Source: an uncultured Lachnospiraceae bacterium (GTDB taxonomy: Bacteria > Bacillota > Clostridia > Lachnospirales > Lachnospiraceae). Taken from it: 39,307 bases of DNA. Position 1 is the stretch's first letter; each line of letters begins with the position of its first letter. A program made the translations under genes and the position numbers. The stretch spans positions 1 through 39,307 of the forward strand of contig CAJTYJ010000036.1 of assembly GCA_910583895.1 (NCBI GenBank). Reading direction: 5' to 3'. A model generated the notes under the pieces. It was not told the origin of the DNA, ran no database searches, and saw only the letters and a list, made by a program, of their open reading frames with translations. Positions 7,511 through 16,023 of this stretch are shown piece by piece.

Positions 7511-8623
7511 ATGAAAAAAGCAATTGCAATGGCTATGGCGATGACCATGACACTGTCACTGGCAGCATGCGGTTCTTCCGCACCGGAACCTGCAGAGACG
7601 ACGACACCCGCAGACGGAGCGGAAGCAGATGCAGAAACAGATGCTGCGGCTGAGAGCGAAAGTACTGAAGCGCCGGCAGCGGCTTCCAAAGACGTGGTTA
7701 CCATCAATGTAGGCTATGAGAACGCCACAACAGAACCTGCTGCAAAAGCAGTTGAAAAATGGAAAGCACTGGTGGAAGAAAAATCCGGCGGAAGCATTGT
7801 TCTGGAACTGTTCCCGAACTCTGCACTTGGAAAGAAAACGGACCTGATCGACCAGATGATCATGGGTGAGAATGTGATTACGGTTGCAGACGGCGCATTC
7901 CTTGCAGACTACGGAGTACCGGATTTTGGTATTTTCTATGCGCCGTTTATGTTTGATACCTGGGAAGAGGAGTGGGCAGTCATCGATTCTGACTGGTACG
8001 CAGGACTTTGCGACCAGCTTGCAGAAAAAGGCGGACTGCGTGTGCTGTCTTCCAACTGGATCTATGGTTCCCGCGACATTATGTCCATCAAACCGGTTAC
8101 CACACCGGCAGATCTGAAAGGAATGAAGCTTCGTGTGTCTTCCAATGACTTGTCGATCACTTCCTTTAATGATCTGGGTGCAGCATCGGTAGGTATGGAC
8201 ATGGGTGATGTATACCAGGCACTGCAGGCAGGAACCATTGACGCTGTGGAAAACCCGGTTGTGTCTTTGGCAAACCGTTCCTTCCATGAGGTGGCAAAAT
8301 ATGTGGTGCGTGACGGACATATTCTGGCAACTTCCATGTGGGTATGCGGAGATTCCTTCTATCAGTCCTTGACTCCGGAGCAGCAGCAGATCTTAAGCGA
8401 GTGTGCGGATGAAGCAGGCCTTTATAACAATGAGCTTCAGGATGAGGCGACAGAGGATGCTCTGAAAATTCTGGATGAGGCAGGGGTTACGGTAACCGAA
8501 CTGACAGATGAGCAGAGAGCTGAGTGGATTGAAGCAGGCCAGTACTTCTATCAGAATGATACCGCGAACCTTGGCTGGAGCGAAGGATTGTATGATACTG
8601 TGAAGGCGGCCGGAAAACAGTAA
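7511..8623 (+). CDS. TRAP transporter substrate-binding lipoprotein (DctP family)
   Basis: 370 residues. A lipoprotein signal peptide ends in SLAAC (Cys20), followed by an acidic Ala/Glu-rich linker to about residue 60. The mature domain is of the DctP type: KWKALVEEKSGG, ELFPNSALGKKTDLIDQM, PADLKGMKLRVSSND and VYQALQAGTIDAVENPV, in which the conserved arginine (KLRV) binds the ligand carboxylate. It captures an acidic solute outside the cell for the DctQM membrane pair downstream. Given the neighbouring enzymes, an aldonate or uronate such as L-galactonate is the likely ligand. AAGGAG precedes the ATG. Confidence 0.88.
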   Translation: MKKAIAMAMAMTMTLSLAACGSSAPEPAETTTPADGAEADAETDAAAESESTEAPAAASKDVVTINVGYENATTEPAAKAVEKWKALVEEKSGGSIVLELFPNSALGKKTDLIDQMIMGENVITVADGAFLADYGVPDFGIFYAPFMFDTWEEEWAVIDSDWYAGLCDQLAEKGGLRVLSSNWIYGSRDIMSIKPVTTPADLKGMKLRVSSNDLSITSFNDLGAASVGMDMGDVYQALQAGTIDAVENPVVSLANRSFHEVAKYVVRDGHILATSMWVCGDSFYQSLTPEQQQILSECADEAGLYNNELQDEATEDALKILDEAGVTVTELTDEQRAEWIEAGQYFYQNDTANLGWSEGLYDTVKAAGKQ

Positions 8624-8654
8624 GCGAAAAGCCTGATCGGGCTGTGATTGCCAT

Positions 8655-8724
8655 GGGGGCTGTCGCAAAATATGCAGCTGCCTGTTGCTAAGTGAACAGA
8701 CAGCATCCTATTTTGCGGCGCCCC
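8655..8724 (+). terminator. Long hairpin between dctP and dctQ, probable attenuator or mRNA stabiliser
   Basis: GGGGCTGTCGCAAAATATGC pairs with the TATTTTGCGGCGCCCC arm ending at 8724, and the stem continues inward with CTGCCTGTT against AACAGACAG. TTTTA follows. Partial termination here would give more binding protein than membrane subunit. It is related in sequence to the hairpin at 2763-2856. Confidence 0.6.
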
Positions 8725-8825
8725 TTTTACTGACCGCGCACCGGAATATGTGATCACAGAAGCGGTCTGCCGCAGGCGTAGAATCTGACAGGCATCAAAA
8801 GCGGTTAAAGTTATGGAGGTAATAT

Positions 8826-9359
8826 ATGGATAAAAAAATGAACTGGAAGGTCATGCTTCTGAATCTGGATGTGGTGATCGCATCGGCGGCGATGGTCCTG
8901 CTGGTGGGTCTGACGTTTTCCGGAGTGATTGCCAGATATCTGGTGGGACGTCCTTTTGGATGGATTGAAGAGGTGCAGGCGGCTTTGATCATCTGGGTGA
9001 TTTTCGGCGCGGCAGGGGCAGCCTTCCGTACGGCCAATCACGCGGCCATTGAGATTTTTTATGAAATGTTTCCGGCGGTAATCCGTAAGATTCTGGATAT
9101 TTTGATACTGATTGTTTCGATTGTGACGTTGTTCTTCCTGGCTAAAAACTGTATTGCATATATCAATGTGTTCGCATCGACTGGAAGAACTACGGCAGTT
9201 CTTCATCTTTCTTATATTATGATCTATTGTGTGGCACCGGTATCCTGTGTGTGGCAGATTTTTAACTATGTTCTGGTCAATTTCTTCCATTATTCAGAGA
9301 AGGAAGTCATTGAGGCGATTTCAGAAGAAGAATTTAAGGAGGCGAGGGAGAAAGAATGA
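8826..9359 (+). CDS. TRAP transporter small membrane subunit (DctQ family)
   Basis: 177 residues with four hydrophobic segments (about 20-40, 55-75, 90-115 and 130-150). It has the DctQ hallmark GRPFGWIEEVQAALIIWVIFGAAGAAFR and then NHAAIEIFYEM. It forms the membrane complex with DctM. GGAGG lies 6 nt before the ATG, and the stop overlaps the dctM start (ATGA at 9356-9359), so the two subunits are translationally coupled. Confidence 0.88.
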   Translation: MDKKMNWKVMLLNLDVVIASAAMVLLVGLTFSGVIARYLVGRPFGWIEEVQAALIIWVIFGAAGAAFRTANHAAIEIFYEMFPAVIRKILDILILIVSIVTLFFLAKNCIAYINVFASTGRTTAVLHLSYIMIYCVAPVSCVWQIFNYVLVNFFHYSEKEVIEAISEEEFKEAREKE

Positions 9360-10642
9360 ATTCGATGATTGTAATTGCGGCCATTGCGCTGCTGGTCCTT
9401 TTGTTTCTGAAAGTGCCGGTGTTTGTTTCCGTGCTTTCGGCATCTGCAATTTATTTTCTCGGCAATCCGACCATCAATGCAACCGTATTTGCACAGCAGA
9501 CGCTGGCAGGTGCCCAGGGACTGTCCCTTCTGGCAATTCCGTTCTTCGTCATGGCTGGTGTGTTCATGAATTATACGGGAGTTACCAGGCGTATTATGGA
9601 GTGCTGTAATGTACTGACTTCCCGCATGCCGGGCGGTCTGGCACAGGTCAATATCCTGCTCTCCACACTGATGGGCGGACTGTCCGGCTCTTCTCTGGCC
9701 GATGCGGCCATGGAATGTAAGATGCTGGTTCCTTCGATGGAAGCAGAAGGGTACTCCAAACCATTTTCCACCGTGATCACGGCGGCTTCCGGTATGGTGG
9801 TACCATTGATTCCGCCGGGAACCGGACTGATTATCTATGCATGTATTACCAACATATCGGTGGGAAAATTATTTGTGGCGGGCATCGGACCGGGGCTGGT
9901 ACTGAGTGTTACCCTGATGATTTTTACCCATTTCCTGTCGAAAAAGCGCGGATATCTGCCCCACCGTACGACGAAGATTCCGGTATCGGAAAAATGGACA
10001 GCAATCAAACCGGCGATTTTGCCCATGCTGCTTCCGATCATCATCATCGGCGGTGTGCGGATCGGTATTTTCACGGCCACGGAGGCAGGGACCATTGCCA
10101 TCGTATATTCGCTGCTTCTCGGGGTTTTGTATCGTGAGATGAAGTTGTCGGATTTCTTTAAAGGATGTAAAGAGACCGTTACAACAACGTCCTCTATCAT
10201 GCTGATTGTTGCAGCAGCTTCCTGTTTTTCCTGGATTCTGACCAAGGAGCAGATCCCCCAGACACTGGCGGCATGGATGACTTCTGCGATTTCCAATAAA
10301 TTTATCTTTCTGATAATCTGTAATATCTTCCTGATCATCGTAGGAATGTTTATTGAAGGAAATGCTTCCATGATCGTGCTGGCTCCGCTGCTGCATCCGG
10401 TTGCAGTAGCTTTCGGCATCGACCCCATTCATTTCGCAATGGTCTATATCTTTAACTGTACGATCGGAGCATTTACACCTCCTATGGGGACCTTGATGTT
10501 TGTCACCTGTGGCGTGACCGGATGCCGGACAAAAGAATTTATCAAGGAAGCAATTCCGTTTTATATTCTGTTTACCATTGACATGCTGGTACTTACGTAT
10601 TGTCCGCCGCTCACCACATTTTTGGTGGATCTTGTGTACTGA
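9356..10642 (+). CDS. TRAP transporter large permease subunit (DctM family)
   Basis: 428 residues, about twelve hydrophobic segments. Family motifs: LLAIPFFVMAGVFMNYTGVT, MPGGLAQVNILLSTLMGGLSG, AASGMVVPLIPPGTGLIIYA and FIEGNASMIVLAPLLHPVA near the C-terminus. It is the ion-coupled transport channel of the TRAP system and works with the DctP and DctQ proteins encoded just upstream. A 119-bp gap without a clear terminator follows before the LarA-like gene, so the transcript may continue. Confidence 0.9.
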   Translation: MNSMIVIAAIALLVLLFLKVPVFVSVLSASAIYFLGNPTINATVFAQQTLAGAQGLSLLAIPFFVMAGVFMNYTGVTRRIMECCNVLTSRMPGGLAQVNILLSTLMGGLSGSSLADAAMECKMLVPSMEAEGYSKPFSTVITAASGMVVPLIPPGTGLIIYACITNISVGKLFVAGIGPGLVLSVTLMIFTHFLSKKRGYLPHRTTKIPVSEKWTAIKPAILPMLLPIIIIGGVRIGIFTATEAGTIAIVYSLLLGVLYREMKLSDFFKGCKETVTTTSSIMLIVAAASCFSWILTKEQIPQTLAAWMTSAISNKFIFLIICNIFLIIVGMFIEGNASMIVLAPLLHPVAVAFGIDPIHFAMVYIFNCTIGAFTPPMGTLMFVTCGVTGCRTKEFIKEAIPFYILFTIDMLVLTYCPPLTTFLVDLVY

Positions 10643-10761
10643 TGTACGGAACACATTTTTTTTAGCTTAATGATTTTTCGCAATCGCATCAGATTTAAGA
10701 CAGAGGGATACCGGCTCCCATAGCTGGCATTGATTGTTTGTGAAAGAAAGGATAGTGAATC

Positions 10762-12045
10762 ATGAAAGAGAGACCATTTGTGGCTGATATGGTCAAAGAC
10801 ACCTATGTTCCCAGGATGTTCCAGGTGAGACAGACGTTCCCGAGGCCCAGAATAGAACCGGAGGCGATTCCGGGACTGATAAAAGATCTGCTGGGTGAAG
10901 AGAAATTTTCGTCCCGTGTGCAGCCGGGAATGCGAATCGCAATCACAGCAGGTTCCCGGGGGATTGCCAATGTGGCGCTGACCACAAAATGCATTGCGGA
11001 TTTTGTAAAATCCAGAGGTGCGTTTCCGTTTATCGTACCTGCCATGGGAAGCCATGGAGGAGCGACGGCAGAAGGGCAGAGGGCCATTTTGGAAGGGTAT
11101 GGGATCACAGAAGCATATGTCGGATGCCCGATTGTCTCCTCCATGGAAGTGAAAAAGATCGGTGTCAATGAAGAAGGCACAGACGTCTATATTGACAAAC
11201 ATGCTGCAGAGGCGGACGGTATCATCCTGGGCTGCAGAATCAAGCCTCATACGGCATTTCGGGGACCTTATGAGAGTGGAATGATGAAAATGATGGCCAT
11301 TGGTCTTGGCAAACAGTACGGAGCGGAAGTATGCCATGAGGCCGGTTTTAAAAATATGGCCAAAAATGTGCCGCTGTTCGGGAAATGCATCATCAAACAT
11401 GCGCCCATTCTGTTTGCAGTGCCCACGATTGAAAATGCATTTGATGAGACCTGTAAGATCACCGCCGTGGCGGCAGAAGAGATCGAGGCGCTAGAACCAG
11501 ATCTTCTGAAAGAAGCCTTTGGCTATATGCCGCGGATTCTGGTGGATTCCTGTGATGTACTGATCGTGGATCAGATCGGGAAAAATTTCAGCGGAGACGG
11601 AATGGATCCTAATATTACCGGCACGTTCTGTACGCCTTACGCCACAGGCGGCATCGATGCCCAGCGGGTGACGGTTCTGGATCTGAGCCCTGAGACCCAT
11701 GGAAATGGCATTGGTCTTGGATATTCCAGCGCCACAACAAAACGTGTGTTCGATCAGCTGGATTTGGCTTCCATGTATCCAAACGCCATCACCTGTACCG
11801 TCCTTGGGGGCGTTCGGATTCCCATCGTGATGGAAAGTGACCGGGAAGCCATACAGGTGTGCATCAAGAGCTGCAACGAGATTGATAAAAAGAATCCAAG
11901 GGTTGTGCGGATTCCCAACAGCCTTCATCTGGAACATATTATGCTGTCAGAAGCATACTTAAAGGAGGCAGAGGCAAATCCCAATCTGACCATCGAATCA
12001 GAGCCTGCATACCTGCCCTTTGATGAAAACGGGAATCTGTGGTAA
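10762..12045 (+). CDS. LarA-family nickel-pincer isomerase homologue (lactate racemase domain)
   Basis: 427 residues, similar in length to lactate racemase LarA. The catalytic residues of LarA can be placed with matching spacing: MGSHGG (H98), KPHTAFRG (H163), SGMMKMMAIG (K176, the position that carries the nickel-pincer nucleotide) and EVCHEAGF (H192). The K176 to H192 distance of 16 equals that between LarA K184 and H200. Known LarA homologues racemise or epimerise alpha-hydroxy acids by hydride transfer at C2. Between a TRAP transporter and uxaB/uxaA, C2 epimerisation of an aldonate is the best guess. The cofactor genes larB, larC and larE are not in the window. AAAGGA precedes the ATG. 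Confidence 0.8.
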   Translation: MKERPFVADMVKDTYVPRMFQVRQTFPRPRIEPEAIPGLIKDLLGEEKFSSRVQPGMRIAITAGSRGIANVALTTKCIADFVKSRGAFPFIVPAMGSHGGATAEGQRAILEGYGITEAYVGCPIVSSMEVKKIGVNEEGTDVYIDKHAAEADGIILGCRIKPHTAFRGPYESGMMKMMAIGLGKQYGAEVCHEAGFKNMAKNVPLFGKCIIKHAPILFAVPTIENAFDETCKITAVAAEEIEALEPDLLKEAFGYMPRILVDSCDVLIVDQIGKNFSGDGMDPNITGTFCTPYATGGIDAQRVTVLDLSPETHGNGIGLGYSSATTKRVFDQLDLASMYPNAITCTVLGGVRIPIVMESDREAIQVCIKSCNEIDKKNPRVVRIPNSLHLEHIMLSEAYLKEAEANPNLTIESEPAYLPFDENGNLW

Positions 12046-12079
12046 CGGTGAAGTGAAAGAAAATGGAGAGGATCGCATC

Positions 12080-13579
12080 ATGGAACGATTAAATTATGAA
12101 ATTCTGGAAACATCAGGATACAAAGGTTACATACTGAAAAAAGCCCCTGAAAAAGTGCTGCAGTTCGGCGAGGGCAATTTCCTTCGGGCATTTGTGGACT
12201 ACTGGTTTGACCTGGCCAATGAGAAAGCGGGCTGGAATGGAAAGTGCGTGCTGGTTCAGCCCATCGGAGGCGGTCTTGCCAGGATGATCAACGAGCAGGA
12301 GGGGCTTTATACGCTGTATCTGCGGGGCAGTGAGAAAGGACAGAAGGTGGATGACAGACGGGTAATCTCCAGCGTCAGCCGCTGTCTGAATCCGTATGAA
12401 GCGGATGACTATCAGGCCATGATGGAGGTGGCGGCCAGTGATGATCTGGAGATCATTGTGTCCAACACCACCGAGGCGGGCATTGTCTATGATCCGTCCT
12501 GCAAAAAGGAGGATCTTCCGCCGGCCAGCTTTCCGGCAAAACTGACCCAGGTGCTGTATCACCGCTATCAGGCGGGAAAACCAGGTATCATTATGCTGGC
12601 CTGCGAGCTTATCGACAACAATGGAAAAGAGTTGTTAAAATGCGTGAACCAGTATATTGATCAGTGGGGCATGGAGGAGGGCTTCCGTGCGTACGTGAAT
12701 GAGGACTGTACATTCTGCGGGTCCTTGGTGGACCGGATTGTTCCGGGCAGAATCCGCGATCCAAAGGAAGTGGAACAGCTGGAAGCAAGACACGGATACG
12801 AAGATCCGCTCCTGGATGTGGGAGAAGTATTCGGCGTGTGGGTGATCGAGGGAGATGAGAAGCTCAATGATGTGCTTCCGTTCCGGAAAGCAGGGCTTGA
12901 GGATAAAGTGTTTGTGACGCCGGATATGAGTCCGTATAAAAAGCGGAAAGTCCGGATCTTAAACGGTGCACATACCGGGTTTGTGCTGGGGGCTTATCTG
13001 GCCGGAGAGAATATTGTCCGGGACTGCATGAACGATGAAGTGATCAAAGGCTTTATGAATAAGATGCTCTATGAAGAGGTGATTCCCACGCTTCCCCTTG
13101 ATAAGAATGACCTGATGCAGTTTGCCGCCGCCGTGGAGGACCGTTTCAACAATCCATTCGTCAATCATGAGCTTATGAGTATTTCCTTGAATTCCACGTC
13201 CAAGTGGAAAGCCCGCAATATGCCGTCCTTTTTGGGTTATATCGAGGAGAAAAAGGAGCTTCCTGTCTGCCTGACCATGTCTCTGGCCGCGTATATTGCG
13301 TTTTACAGCAGTGATATTCAGAGACTTACGGATGCCGGGCTGGTCTGCAGGCGCCCGGCAGGCGATGAATATACTATCAGCGACGATCGCTGGGTGCTGG
13401 AGTTTTATGAGGCCCATAAAGCGGACAGTGAGGAAGCGCTGGTCCATGCAGTGCTGACCGATACCCGCATGTGGGATCAGGATCTGACGGCTGTGGAAGG
13501 GCTGGAAGAAGCGGTGACTGCCGGCCTGAAAAAGATACGGACGGAAGGAGCAAGAGCAGCATATCAGAGCTGCCTGTAA
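12080..13579 (+). CDS. uxaB: Tagaturonate reductase (altronate oxidoreductase)
   Basis: 499 residues, mannitol dehydrogenase superfamily. The N-terminal nucleotide domain has VLQFGEGNFLRAFVDYWFD and SNTTEAGI; the catalytic domain has the LVDRIVPG segment, the lysine-rich RKVRILNGAHTGFV motif and PFVNHELMSISLNSTSKW. UxaB interconverts D-tagaturonate and D-altronate with NADH; the length and the GEGNFLR motif separate it from mannitol and fructuronate reductases, though UxuB activity is not fully excluded. The ATG at 12080 has GGAGAGG upstream. It lies 34 bp after the LarA-like gene and 5 bp before uxaA. Confidence 0.85.
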   Translation: MERLNYEILETSGYKGYILKKAPEKVLQFGEGNFLRAFVDYWFDLANEKAGWNGKCVLVQPIGGGLARMINEQEGLYTLYLRGSEKGQKVDDRRVISSVSRCLNPYEADDYQAMMEVAASDDLEIIVSNTTEAGIVYDPSCKKEDLPPASFPAKLTQVLYHRYQAGKPGIIMLACELIDNNGKELLKCVNQYIDQWGMEEGFRAYVNEDCTFCGSLVDRIVPGRIRDPKEVEQLEARHGYEDPLLDVGEVFGVWVIEGDEKLNDVLPFRKAGLEDKVFVTPDMSPYKKRKVRILNGAHTGFVLGAYLAGENIVRDCMNDEVIKGFMNKMLYEEVIPTLPLDKNDLMQFAAAVEDRFNNPFVNHELMSISLNSTSKWKARNMPSFLGYIEEKKELPVCLTMSLAAYIAFYSSDIQRLTDAGLVCRRPAGDEYTISDDRWVLEFYEAHKADSEEALVHAVLTDTRMWDQDLTAVEGLEEAVTAGLKKIRTEGARAAYQSCL

Positions 13580-13584
13580 AACAT

Positions 13585-15063
13585 ATGAAGATAATTCAGA
13601 TCACGGCGTCTGACAATGTGGCGGTGGCGCTTCATCCCATTGCAAAAGGCGGGTGTGTGGAGACAGGCGGACAGAGCGTGGAGATAAAAGAGGATATTCC
13701 TCAGGGGCACAAGATCGCTGTCACTTCCATTAAAAACGGAGATCATGTCATCAAGTACGGATTTCCCATTGGCCATGCTACCCAAGATGTGGAAGCAGGA
13801 AGCTGGGTGCATACGCATAATATGGTGACCAATCTGGAAGGAGAGACGGAGTACCGGTATGAACCGGATCTCCATGAACCAGAACCAGTGGATCCGGAGA
13901 CTTTTATGGGTTACCAAAGGCGGGACGGCCGGGCGGCCATCCGCAATGAAATATGGGTGATTCCGACGGTTGGCTGTGTGAATGATGTGGCGAAGAAGAT
14001 CGTGCATGACAATCAGGCCCTGGTGAAGGGGACCATCGACGGCCTCTATGCCTTTCCCCATCCGTTCGGCTGCAGTCAGACCGGACACGATCATGCCCAG
14101 ACCAGAAAGCTGCTGGCATCTTTGGTCCGCCATCCCAATGCAGGAGCAGTACTGGTTGTTGGGCTTGGCTGTGAAAATCTGACCCATGAGCAATTTCTGG
14201 AAGAACTGGGTGATTATGACCCGGAGCGGGTAAAATTCCTCGTCTGTCAGGAAGTGGAGGATGAGTTTGTACAAGCAGAAATTCTGCTGAAAGAATGTGC
14301 GGCCTATGCATCTGCTTTTCAGCGGGAGCCGATTCCGGTCAGCGAGCTGGTCATCGGCATGAAATGCGGCGGTTCCGACGGACTGTCCGGCATTACGGCG
14401 AACCCGACAGTCGGCAGATTCAGCGATATGATCGGTGCCAGAGGCGGTTCTACGGTGCTGACCGAAGTGCCGGAGATGTTTGGTGCAGAAGGATTTCTTA
14501 TGAACCGCTGTGCCAATGAAAGAGTCTTTGAAAAAGCGGTGGAGATGATCAACGGATTTAAAAACTACTTTATCAGTCACAACGAGGTGGTATATGACAA
14601 TCCCAGTCCGGGCAACCGGCAGGGCGGTATCACTACGCTGGAGGACAAATCCTGCGGCTGCGTGCAAAAAGGCGGTACGGCGCCGATCATGGACGTGATC
14701 GGTTATGGGGATCAGGTGGTGACAAAGGGGCTGAACATGCTCTATGGTCCCGGCAACGACCTGGTGTCGGCAACTGCCATGACGGCAGCGGGAGCGCATT
14801 TGATTTTGTTTACCACAGGCAGAGGAACGCCATTTGGTGCGCCGGCACCGACGCTGAAGATTGCCACCAACAGCCAGCTTGCAAAGAGAAAGAAAGGCTG
14901 GATCGATTTTGACGCCGGACCAGTGGCGGACGGAGAATCCATCGAAGATGCGGCGAAAAGGCTTCTTGATTTGGTAATAGAAGTGGCAGGAGGCCGGAAA
15001 ACCCGGACCGAGGAGCTGGGATACCGGGAAATCTCAATCTTTAAAGACGGGGTAGTGCTGTAG
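13585..15063 (+). CDS. uxaA: Altronate dehydratase
   Basis: 492 residues, full length. The N-terminal SAF domain (about 1-90) contains DIPQGHKIAV and GFPIGHATQDVEAGSWVHTHN; the main UxaA domain has GYQRRDGRAAIRNE, FPHPFGCSQTGHDH, GLGCENLTHEQ, GMKCGGSDGLSGITANP, EDKSCGCVQKGG and LFTTGRGTPFGAPAPT. It removes water from D-altronate to give KDG, the substrate of kdgK. No strong ribosome binding site precedes the ATG, which lies 5 nt after the uxaB stop, so translation is probably coupled. Confidence 0.92.
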   Translation: MKIIQITASDNVAVALHPIAKGGCVETGGQSVEIKEDIPQGHKIAVTSIKNGDHVIKYGFPIGHATQDVEAGSWVHTHNMVTNLEGETEYRYEPDLHEPEPVDPETFMGYQRRDGRAAIRNEIWVIPTVGCVNDVAKKIVHDNQALVKGTIDGLYAFPHPFGCSQTGHDHAQTRKLLASLVRHPNAGAVLVVGLGCENLTHEQFLEELGDYDPERVKFLVCQEVEDEFVQAEILLKECAAYASAFQREPIPVSELVIGMKCGGSDGLSGITANPTVGRFSDMIGARGGSTVLTEVPEMFGAEGFLMNRCANERVFEKAVEMINGFKNYFISHNEVVYDNPSPGNRQGGITTLEDKSCGCVQKGGTAPIMDVIGYGDQVVTKGLNMLYGPGNDLVSATAMTAAGAHLILFTTGRGTPFGAPAPTLKIATNSQLAKRKKGWIDFDAGPVADGESIEDAAKRLLDLVIEVAGGRKTRTEELGYREISIFKDGVVL

Positions 15064-15097
15064 AAATACAGGCAGAATGATCAGAAAATATACAACA

Positions 15098-15137
15098 AAG
15101 AGAGTCCGGCTTTTTAGAAGAGTCGGGCTCTTCTTTG
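15098..15137. terminator. Bidirectional terminator between uxaA and the IclR gene
   Basis: GAGTCCG and CGGGCTC form a GC-rich stem flanked by A-rich and T-rich sequence (CAAAGA on the left, TTCTTTGG on the right), between two converging genes. Confidence 0.6.
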
Positions 15138-15159
15138 GTGTTGGAGGAACCGGTCTGTC

Positions 15160-15918
15160 TTATACAGGACCTTGATATCCCAGAAGCCTTGAGATCTCCG
15201 CTGCCTTTTGACGGACAAGGCAGCCGGCGGCTTCATAGTCATCCTCCGGCCGGTAGAAACCGGAGATGCTGACAGCGCCTTCCAGGCCGTTCCTCTGATA
15301 GATGGGAGCGCTGGCACAGACCATATGTTCTTCATATTCCCGAAAATCCAATGCGTATCCGCGCGAGCGGATTTGGTCAAGATCCTCGGACAGCTCTTTT
15401 GGGCTTTTCCGTGTGTAGCGTGTGCGGGGCTGTATCTCAATCTCAGAAAGGAGCGCATCGGACTGTTCCCGCGGCAGAAAGGCCAGAAGCGTTTTCCCAA
15501 GGGAAGTACAGTACAAGGGTGCGGTGCTGCCTATGGTAGCGGTGGTAATGATAGGATTTGGCGGTACTTCTTTCAGAATATAGAGGACTTCTTTTCCGGA
15601 GAGCTTTCCAAAAAATGCGGTCCGGTCAGACAGCCTTGCCAGCTCGGCCAGTTCTGAGGAGATCAGCTTCAGCGTATCGCTGGCATCGGGATAGGACATA
15701 CCGATCCGGTAGGCGAAGATGCCGACCTGGTAGAGCTGCTTTGGCCCTGGTTTTATGGCAAGCATCCCTTCCTGAACAAGTGTCACCAGGATATCGTAGG
15801 CACTGGTCCTTGGAAGGGACAGGTGTCCGCACAGTTCATCCAGGCATACACCGTCCGGATGAGCGGCGGTATAGGAAAGGATCTGTACGGCGCGCTGTAC
15901 GGTTCGATTAAGCTTCAT
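15160..15918 (-). CDS. IclR family transcriptional regulator
   Basis: 252 residues. The N-terminal winged helix-turn-helix (about 1-65) contains TVQRAVQILSYTAAHPDG and LPRTSAYDILVTLVQEG. The effector domain has TATIGSTAPLYCTSLGKTLLAFLP, TRYTRKSP, IRSRGYALDFREYEEHMVC and SAPIYQRNGLEGAVSISGF, all typical of IclR. Such regulators often control sugar-acid genes (KdgR senses KDG). It converges on uxaA and lies 105 bp downstream of the cyclase gene on the same strand. The gene pair or the uxaBA run is its likely target, but no operator was identified. Confidence 0.88.
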   Translation of the reverse strand: MKLNRTVQRAVQILSYTAAHPDGVCLDELCGHLSLPRTSAYDILVTLVQEGMLAIKPGPKQLYQVGIFAYRIGMSYPDASDTLKLISSELAELARLSDRTAFFGKLSGKEVLYILKEVPPNPIITTATIGSTAPLYCTSLGKTLLAFLPREQSDALLSEIEIQPRTRYTRKSPKELSEDLDQIRSRGYALDFREYEEHMVCASAPIYQRNGLEGAVSISGFYRPEDDYEAAGCLVRQKAAEISRLLGYQGPV

Positions 15919-16023
15919 GGAAGTGGTTCCTTTCTTAGCAGCAATACTGCTGTGATATTTGATCGGATGCCGCAGACGGGGAAGTTCGCCCGCTCTGCGG
16001 CAGTGTTAGAAAAAAATGCGTAG

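Noticed and set aside
6216..15063. Galacturonate pathway starting from D-galacturonate
   Set aside because: No uxaC gene is in the window, while an LgoD-like dehydrogenase is. The uronate isomerase could still be elsewhere, so this is a preference, not a proof.
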